Assembly (NCBI GenBank): GCA_964354855.1
Contig: CAYHBO010000044.1
Span: forward strand, 1 to 11,025
Reading direction: 5' to 3'
DNA: 11,025 nucleotides
DNA from: CAYHBO01 sp964354855
Lineage (GTDB): Bacteria > Babelota > Babeliae > Babelales > RVW-14
Each line of letters opens with the position of its first letter. Within the stretch, counting starts at the first letter, position 1. A program made the translations under genes and the position numbers. Positions 6,609 through 11,025 of the stretch are shown here, piece by piece. The notes under the pieces are model-generated. The model saw only the letters and a program-made list of their open reading frames with translations. It was not told the DNA's origin and did not search any database.

Positions 6609-8404
6609 TTAAATCTCCTTATTATGATGTTTAACATAACCACCCTCAGGAGCTGCTTCCTTTTCTTCAGTTTCTNNNNNNNNNNNNNNNNNNNNNNNNN
6701 NNNNNNNNNNNNNNNNNNNNNNNNNNNNNNNNNNNNNNNNNNNNNNNNNNNNNNNNNNNNNNNNNNNNNNNNNNNATTATGATGTTTAACATAACCACCC
6801 TCAGGAGCTGCTTCCTTTTCTTCAGTTTCTGCTGCTGGTTCTTCTGCTGGTTCTTCTGCTGGTTCTGATACTGGTTCTTCTGCTGCTGATTCTTCTGCTG
6901 CTGGTTCTTCTGCTGGTTCTTCTGCTGGTTCTGATACTGGTTCTTCTGCTGCTGATTCTTCTGCTGCTGGTTCTTCTGCTGTAACATCGGCTCCAGAAGC
7001 TAATGCTTCAGCTTCTTGATTAGCCGCAAGCTCAGCTTTTTTGAATTCCGCAAGAGCTGCTTCAGCTTCTTCAACAGCTTTTTTGAAAGCTCCAGACTCC
7101 TTACAACCTTTATAAAGTTTTTCATGAGCTGCTTTTATAGTACGTAAACATATAGTTAATTTTTCTTGTACAAGAGGAAGATCAGTTTCGGTTAAATCAA
7201 TTTTTCCCGAAGTTTTACTGGTTTTAGTCATACTCACTTTATGCTCAAGTTTGGCAATCATCTTCGCAAACGATGCAAATATAGGAAATTCCTTAGGAGC
7301 ATCCTTTTGTGTAATATTCTTATTTTTCTCATGAGTCGACTGTGCAATAAGATTCTTACTCATATTATTCAACTTTTCCATAAGCGTCTTTCCATTATAC
7401 GCACCAGTCACCTTACCAAAAGAACCCTCTGTATCGGTAATACTTTTGGTCATAAGTGTTACAAGCGTATTAGACTGTTCACCCGCCTTAAAGGTTTTGA
7501 TAAATGAATCAAATGCCTTAAGCTCAAGTGACCCTTCTTTTTTTATTCCGGTTTTTTCTAAAAACGTACTAAGAATTTTAGCAAACGTAGTAAGTTGCTT
7601 CTTTACTGCAACAAGGTTTTGAGGAGTAAGAAATGCAGTAGTTACCCCGCCTTGAACTATGCTTATCTTTTTGTCTAACATTTGTTCAAAATTCTTGATC
7701 TCTTTCCATAAACCATCCATGGCTTTTACATCTGGGGCAGTAGCAGTTACCTTACTCTTGATTATATTATCATCTACTTGTTTCGCTGCTGCGTTAAGAG
7801 CTGTTAAACCTTTAGTCACGCTCTCAAACGATGGTTTTATTGTACCAAAACTTACATCGTTGATTGCCGTAGTCATATTTTTCACATATTGCTTCGCGGC
7901 TCCGCCTTGTGAAGATCCTTGATACTCCTTCATAAACGTATCAAATGGTGCAAGAAACGCCTTATCTGCCGAGAACTTTTCAAGCCCTGTTCTAATAATG
8001 TTAAGATCCGCTATAACTTTAGGGAGTGTATCAGCTGGATCTAACCACGCAGTGGTCAATGAACGCTTAGCGCTATCCTTAACGCTTACTTTCTTTCTAA
8101 ACTGGGTAATAAACTCTTGATATTTGCTTCCCAATGTTTTAAGCATAGTTGCAGATTCTTCCTTACGATTGACCGTAATTTTTGCAAGCGCCGCTTTAAG
8201 ACCATCCAAAGAGGCTACAATTTTTTTTGCATTGCTTCCAAGCGCTTTTCCAGCTGCAGTAAAAGCATCTTCTGCAGCCTTAACCGCTTTTGCAGCACCG
8301 GCTTTACCAGCTATAGCTGAAGAACTTGCAGCACTAAGATCTAACCCTTGTATCCCTACAAATAAAACAAAACTCTGCAATAAAACTTTTTTCATTATCT
8401 TCAT
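6609..8404 (-). CDS. Secreted helical three-repeat protein with acidic repeat tail (paralog 1), interrupted by assembly gap
   Basis: The start at 8404 is supported by AAGGGA (8412-8417), 7 nt upstream; the ATG at 8395 would be too far from it. A signal peptide follows: MKIMKK, hydrophobic VLLQSFVLFVGIQGL, with likely cleavage near SAA (24-26). Three diverged units of about 140 residues are visible: KKVS (104-107), KKIS (245-248) and HKVS (388-391), each followed by a segment such as AWLDPADTL, AFLTPQNL or DLTETDLP; and LGSNA (55-59), SFGTI (185-189), SFGKV (328-332). After linker NQEAEALASGADVTAEEP comes an acidic tail with a 22-residue unit repeated exactly twice (477-498, 499-520), then GGYVKHHN. 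Merging the duplicated 55 bp around the N gap gives 546 codons ending HHNKEI-stop (TAA at 6609-6611), 1 nt before the next ATG. As printed, the gap breaks the frame. It is first in a two-gene operon. The function is unknown. Confidence 0.85.
6621..6675. repeat. 55-bp direct repeat, copy 1 (left of gap)
   Basis: This stretch, starting ATTATGATGTTTAACATAAC and ending CTTCAGTTTCT, is identical base for base to 6776-6830 on the other side of the N gap. It encodes the ETEEKEAAPEGGYVKHHN end of the acidic-tail protein on the minus strand. Confidence 0.95.
6676..6775. other. Assembly gap of exactly 100 N
   Basis: Bases 6676-6775 are N. Exactly 100 is the conventional placeholder for a gap of unknown size, so the printed length carries no information. 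Both sides carry the same 55-bp sequence, which suggests that the two contigs in fact overlap. Confidence 0.97.
6776..6830. repeat. 55-bp direct repeat, copy 2 (right of gap)
   Basis: Exact copy of 6621-6675. Here it is continuous with the acidic-repeat coding region on its right. The length 55 equals a common de Bruijn k-mer size, which points to an unmerged contig overlap. Confidence 0.95.
6845..6976. repeat. Two identical 66-bp tandem repeats coding the acidic tail
   Basis: 6845-6910 and 6911-6976 are identical over all 66 bases. On the minus strand each encodes the same 22-residue Glu/Pro/Ala/Ser unit. The start of a third unit (EEPAAE) follows before the sequence changes to TEEKEAAPEGG. 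Within the unit the shorter motif AEEP recurs, so the array is nested. The true copy number may be larger because identical units collapse easily in short-read assembly. Confidence 0.92.
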
Positions 8405-8438
8405 ATTCTTATCCCTTCCGATAAGTAGTGAACAAAAA

Positions 8439-8458
8439 ATATTTACCTATATTTACCT
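8439..8458. repeat. 10-bp tandem direct repeat upstream of secreted operon
   Basis: ATATTTACCT occurs twice back to back (8439-8448, 8449-8458), 35-54 nt upstream of the start of the first secreted gene. The 10-bp period is close to one helical turn, as expected for paired protein-binding sites on one DNA face. A regulatory role is a guess. Confidence 0.6.
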
Positions 8459-8524
8459 AATTGTCATATATTTCAGATTATTACTACCCTTAAGGCTACA
8501 TAAATCTATCATTCTAAGTCAATA

Positions 8525-8553
8525 AAAATATTCAAATTGAAATAACTTGTCAA
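8525..8553 (-). promoter_or_regulatory. Possible sigma70-type promoter of secreted operon
   Basis: On the minus strand a consensus TTGACA (8553 to 8548) is followed after 17 bp by TATTTT (8530 to 8525), matching four of six -10 bases. It would give a 5' UTR of about 110 nt carrying the 10-bp tandem repeat. A second -35-like TTGACT (8522 to 8517) has no good -10. Confidence 0.4.
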
Positions 8554-8571
8554 AAATACTTTCTTCTAAAG

Positions 8572-8733
8572 GAAAAAACACACCTCCTCCCGCCTACAAT
8601 AAAAGAAGCTCCATCACCCTACCCTCGAGCACCCCATTCAGAAATCCCCCATAAAAAACCACCCCATAACAAAACCCCAAAGCCCACAAGCCCACAAGCC
8701 CACGGGAACAGGCGGGAGGAGGTGTGTTTTTTC
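8572..8733. repeat. Inverted-repeat element: 24-bp perfect arms around a 114-nt A+C-rich interior
   Basis: The left arm 8572-8595 (GAAAAAACACACCTCCTCCC...) is the exact reverse complement of the right arm 8710-8733, with one further G-T pair outside (8571/8734). The 114-nt interior contains, by hand count, 46 A, 47 C, 11 G and 10 T, unlike anything else in the window, and many C runs of three to five. Each arm has a GC-rich core bordered outside by A6 or T6, so either strand would form a long hairpin ending in U6. It could be a small MITE/REP-like repeat, a structured RNA gene, or a bidirectional terminator with an unusually large loop. Confidence 0.85.
8681..8704. repeat. Three tandem copies of an 8-bp unit (AGCCCACA)
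   Basis: AGCCCACA at 8681-8688 and 8689-8696, then AGCCCACG at 8697-8704, near the right end of the interior of the inverted-repeat element. It is a simple short tandem repeat. Confidence 0.85.
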
Positions 8734-8853
8734 TAAGACCTTGGATTTACTTCTACTAGTAGACGGTTTGATACAACTAAGGCATTATCAGACTCGACTC
8801 GGTAGTTCTTAAAAATCTTTAGCCAACCACACTAAGATTTTCTTACATCGACA

Positions 8854-8882
8854 TTGACAAGTCTACATTGATAGACTAAGAT
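8854..8882 (+). promoter_or_regulatory. dnaK promoter (sigma70-type)
   Basis: Consensus -35 TTGACA at 8854-8859, 17-bp spacer, and TAAGAT at 8877-8882 as -10. An alternative -10, GATAAT (8880-8885), is closer to consensus but would need a 20-bp spacer. Transcription would start near 8890, giving a leader of about 30 nt before the ATG at 8919. Confidence 0.6.
8860..8877. promoter_or_regulatory. Operator-like inverted repeat in the dnaK promoter spacer
   Basis: AGTCTA (8860-8865) and TAGACT (8872-8877) are perfect reverse complements separated by CATTGA, exactly filling the space between the -35 and -10. A protein bound here would block RNA polymerase. It does not resemble CIRCE (TTAGCACTC-N9-GAGTGCTAA). 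The related string ACATTGA or ACATCGA occurs three times at 8845-8871. Confidence 0.4.
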
Positions 8883-8918
8883 AATTTTAGTAAACATTTA
8901 AACTTAAAGAGGGAATTT

Positions 8919-10832
8919 ATGGCTAGAAAAATTATCGGAATAGACCTAGGAACAACCAACTCTGTAGTATCATTCATGGAAGGTGGGACACCTAAAGTTA
9001 TCCCTAATCAAGAAGGTGCTAACACCACCCCATCCATCGTTGCATTTACCAAAGACGGTGAACGTCTAGTCGGTGCAATTGCAAAGCGTCAAGCGGTCAC
9101 TAATCCTGAAAACACTATTTTCTCAGCAAAACGTTTTATCGGTAAAAAATTCAACGATATCTCTGCCGCTGACCGTAAAATGGTTCCTTACAACATAGTA
9201 GAAGGTAAAAACGGCGATGCTTGTATCGAAGTAAAAGATCGTCAATACTCCCCTGAAGAAATTGCAGCAGCCGTTCTTCAAAAGCTTAAACAAGCAGCTG
9301 AAGACTACTTGGGCGAAAAAGTAACCGAAGCGGTAGTAACCGTACCGGCTTACTTCAACGATGCACAACGTCAAGCAACTCAAAATGCTGGCAAAATTGC
9401 TGGCCTTGATATTAAACGTATCATTAACGAACCTACAGCAGCGGCTCTTGCGTATGGTCTTGATAAAAAAAGTAACGAAATAATCGCTGTGTTCGACTTT
9501 GGCGGCGGAACTTTTGACGTATCCGTTCTAGAAGTTGGCGATGGTGTTGTCGAAGTTAAATCCACCAATGGTGATACCATGCTCGGTGGTGACAATATCG
9601 ACGAAGTTATCATGAACTATCTCATCGATGCGTTCAAAAAAGAACAAGGCGTTGATCTCAAAAATGATAAAATGGCTTTGCAACGGCTCAAAGAAGCGGC
9701 TGAAAAAGCAAAAATTGAACTTTCTTCTGCTTTAGAAACCGAAATTAACCTGCCGTATATCACCGCTGATGCAACAGGACCTAAGCATTTAGTAGTTAAA
9801 CTATCCCGTGCAAAATTTGAAAATCTTTGCGACGACATTTTCAAGAAGTTGTTCGAACCATGTAAAAAAGCACTTGCTGACGCTAACCTACAAGCAAGTA
9901 GTATCGATGAAGTCATTCTCGTCGGTGGTTCTATCAGAATTCCTAAAATTCAACAAATGGTTAAAGACTTCTTCGGCAAAGAACCTAATAAATCAGTTAA
10001 CCCTGATGAAGTGGTTTCTGTTGGCGCTGCCATTCAAGGTGGTGTACTCTCCGGCGACGTAACTGATGTACTCTTACTCGATGTCACCCCACTATCTCTT
10101 GGTATTGAAACCATGGGCGGCGTTGCCACTAAATTAATCGAACGTAACACTACTATCCCAACCAAAAAATCACAGGTGTTCTCAACCGCAGAAAACAACC
10201 AGACCGCAGTCGACATTCATGTGGTACAAGGTGAGCGTGAATTCGCCAAGGACAACAAAACCTTAGGTCAATTCAAACTCGATGGTCTTGCCTCTGCACC
10301 ACGCGGCGTTCCTCAAATCGAAGTCACCTTTGATATCGATGCAAACGGCATTGTAAACGTATCAGCAAAAGACAAAGGTACCGGTAAAGAACAACGTATC
10401 ACGATTTCTAACTCATCAGGACTTTCAAAAGAAGAAGTTGATAAGTTAGTACAAGAAGCTGCAGCAAACGAAGTTGAAGATAAAAAACGTCGTGAAGCGG
10501 TTGATAAACGAAACCATCTTGACAGCATGATCATGTCTATTGAGAAAAGCGTACAAGAAAACAAAGAAAAGCTTCCAATGGCTGAAGTCAGCAAAGTTGA
10601 ACAAGCAATTGAAGCAGCAAAAGCAGCGATGAAAGAACATGAAAACAACGCTGAAGAGCTTCAAAAGGCAACTGATGAACTCATGAAAGCATCTGAAGAA
10701 GTTGCTAAGCTTATCTACGAACAAACGCAACAGGCACAACAAGCAGGTAATCCAGCGGGACAAGAACAACAAGCAAGCAGTAATGACAGCAAACAGGGTC
10801 CAATCGACACTGAATGCGAAGAAGACAAGTAA
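8919..10832 (+). CDS. dnaK: Molecular chaperone DnaK (Hsp70)
   Basis: DnaK is the cytoplasmic ATP-dependent Hsp70 that binds exposed hydrophobic segments of client proteins with DnaJ and GrpE. The 637 residues match the normal bacterial length. ATPase domain: phosphate loop IGIDLGTTNSVV (6-17), VPAYFNDAQRQAT (142-154), INEPTAAALAYG (169-180), phosphate-2 loop FDFGGGTFDVS (192-202), adenosine motif ILVGGSIRIP (333-342). Then come the linker DVLLLDVTP (383-391), a beta substrate-binding domain (LGQFKLDGL, PQIEVTFDIDANGIVNVSAKD), a helical lid (about 505-600), a Gln-rich tail, and an acidic end (CEEDK). Residue 339 is Ile (ATC) where the family has Thr or Ser. The ATG at 8919 is preceded by AGAGGG with about 5 nt spacing. 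No grpE or dnaJ lies in the window, so the gene appears to be transcribed alone, from its own promoter to the terminator at 10864-10890. Confidence 0.98.
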   Translation: MARKIIGIDLGTTNSVVSFMEGGTPKVIPNQEGANTTPSIVAFTKDGERLVGAIAKRQAVTNPENTIFSAKRFIGKKFNDISAADRKMVPYNIVEGKNGDACIEVKDRQYSPEEIAAAVLQKLKQAAEDYLGEKVTEAVVTVPAYFNDAQRQATQNAGKIAGLDIKRIINEPTAAALAYGLDKKSNEIIAVFDFGGGTFDVSVLEVGDGVVEVKSTNGDTMLGGDNIDEVIMNYLIDAFKKEQGVDLKNDKMALQRLKEAAEKAKIELSSALETEINLPYITADATGPKHLVVKLSRAKFENLCDDIFKKLFEPCKKALADANLQASSIDEVILVGGSIRIPKIQQMVKDFFGKEPNKSVNPDEVVSVGAAIQGGVLSGDVTDVLLLDVTPLSLGIETMGGVATKLIERNTTIPTKKSQVFSTAENNQTAVDIHVVQGEREFAKDNKTLGQFKLDGLASAPRGVPQIEVTFDIDANGIVNVSAKDKGTGKEQRITISNSSGLSKEEVDKLVQEAAANEVEDKKRREAVDKRNHLDSMIMSIEKSVQENKEKLPMAEVSKVEQAIEAAKAAMKEHENNAEELQKATDELMKASEEVAKLIYEQTQQAQQAGNPAGQEQQASSNDSKQGPIDTECEEDK

Positions 10833-10863
10833 ACCACTACCAATATAACCAAACCTAATTCTT

Positions 10864-10890
10864 AAGGGAGGCATTCAGCCTCCCTTTTTT
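10864..10890 (+). terminator. Rho-independent terminator of dnaK
   Basis: AAGGGAGGC (10864-10872) pairs perfectly with GCCTCCCTT (10878-10886) around the loop ATTCA. The T run starts in the right arm and continues to 10890 (six T in all). It lies 31 nt after the dnaK stop. Confidence 0.93.
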
Positions 10891-10990
10891 ATTCTCCAAG
10901 CACCCTATTTTTAAGCCAAAATTTTCACAAGCTCTCTCTTTACCCTCAAAAATCAATAAAATCCCCATTATTTTAATGCAATTTGCATTA

Positions 10991-11019
10991 TTAACATCAC
11001 TTGTTATCATGAATATAAT
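10991..11019 (+). promoter_or_regulatory. Sigma70-type promoter for a gene beyond the right edge
   Basis: TTAACA (10991-10996, five of six -35 bases) is followed after exactly 17 bp by a consensus TATAAT (11014-11019). The start site would be at or just past the last base, so the gene it serves is outside the window. The 100 bp between the dnaK terminator and this promoter hold nothing else that I can identify. Confidence 0.6.
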
Positions 11020-11025
11020 ACTTAA

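Larger units (their letters stand above)
8405..8918. other. 514-bp divergent intergenic region between secreted operon and dnaK
   Basis: I see no plausible gene here on either strand. It contains, from left to right: a 10-bp tandem repeat (8439-8458), a possible minus-strand promoter (8525-8553), a large inverted repeat with an A+C-rich interior (8572-8733), a 12-bp palindrome TCTACTAGTAGA (8752-8763), and the dnaK promoter with an inverted repeat in its spacer (8854-8882). No tRNA-like fold and no CIRCE heat-shock operator was found. Confidence 0.8.

Noticed and set aside
6845..6976. CRISPR-like array
   Set aside because: Units are directly adjacent with no unique spacers and are in frame within a coding region.
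6667..6987. Minus-strand Gln/Asn/Lys-rich repetitive ORF
   Set aside because: It is the wrong frame of the 66-bp acidic-tail repeat and runs into the Ns. The adjoining frame has continuous homology to the rest of the gene.
5021..8404. A single 1127-residue minus-strand protein spanning the N gap
   Set aside because: It reads through the gap in a shifted frame. A stop codon, a Shine-Dalgarno and a signal-peptide start between the two halves, plus their paralogy, show two genes.
8124..8525. Plus-strand 133-residue ORF running from the first secreted gene into the intergenic region
   Set aside because: It is mostly antisense to the signal peptide and first repeat of the secreted protein, and its hydrophobic look comes from the complementary Ala/Lys codons.
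8564..8736. Direct repeats TTCTAA (8564-8569 and 8731-8736) as a target-site duplication of the inverted-repeat element
   Set aside because: The right copy overlaps the end of the right arm, so the two do not flank the arms symmetrically. Six bases can match by chance in AT-rich DNA. Not strong enough to claim transposition.
8405..8918. CIRCE operator or sigma32 promoter upstream of dnaK
   Set aside because: No TTAGCACTC...GAGTGCTAA pair and no CTTGAA/CCCCAT-type pair at suitable spacing before the gene. The CCCCAT strings in the inverted-repeat element are over 200 bp from the start and are not paired with a -35.
9123..10874. Several minus-strand ORFs opposite dnaK
   Set aside because: They are shadow frames of the highly conserved dnaK, with Cys/Phe- or Ser/Leu-rich non-protein-like sequences.

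Overview
The window (about 11 kb, moderately low GC by eye) looks like a bacterial chromosome fragment from a metagenome-type assembly. It holds three housekeeping genes (miaA, a carD-type gene, dnaK) beside exported or membrane proteins that I cannot name confidently. This mix, together with a divergent MiaA and lineage-specific secreted helical paralogs, would fit an intracellular candidate-phylum bacterium such as Candidatus Dependentiae (TM6). That placement is inference, not something the sequence proves.

Layout, left to right. (1) 1-486 (+): the 3' end of an Ala/Glu/Thr-rich helical repeat protein. Its likely rho-independent terminator lies inside the 3' end of the convergent miaA gene. 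(2) 490-1996 (-): a two-gene unit, a CarD-like RNA-polymerase-binding regulator followed by miaA, with overlapping reading frames. (3) 2188-4992 (+): two tandem paralogous polytopic membrane proteins resembling MOP/Wzx-type flippases, 9 nt apart. (4) 5021-8404 (-): two tandem paralogous genes for secreted, mostly helical proteins, each built of three diverged repeats of about 140 residues. The upstream gene ends in an acidic Glu/Pro/Ala repeat tail and the downstream one in a basic tail. A 100-N gap flanked by an exact 55-bp duplication interrupts the first gene. The duplication looks like an unmerged contig overlap. As printed it shifts the frame, so a naive six-frame translation fuses the two genes into one false 1127-residue protein. 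(5) 8405-8918: a 514-bp divergent intergenic region with a 24-bp perfect inverted repeat enclosing 114 nt of strongly A+C-skewed sequence, plus promoter-like signals on both sides. (6) 8919-10832 (+): dnaK, with a sigma70-type promoter and a strong terminator. (7) The last 35 bases carry a good promoter pointing out of the window.

The strongest candidates for something undescribed are the three-repeat secreted paralog pair with oppositely charged tails, and the inverted-repeat element between that pair and dnaK. CarD (transcription), MiaA (tRNA modification) and DnaK (protein folding) are core functions. The membrane pair and the secreted pair may serve envelope or host-interaction roles, but nothing in the sequence proves this.
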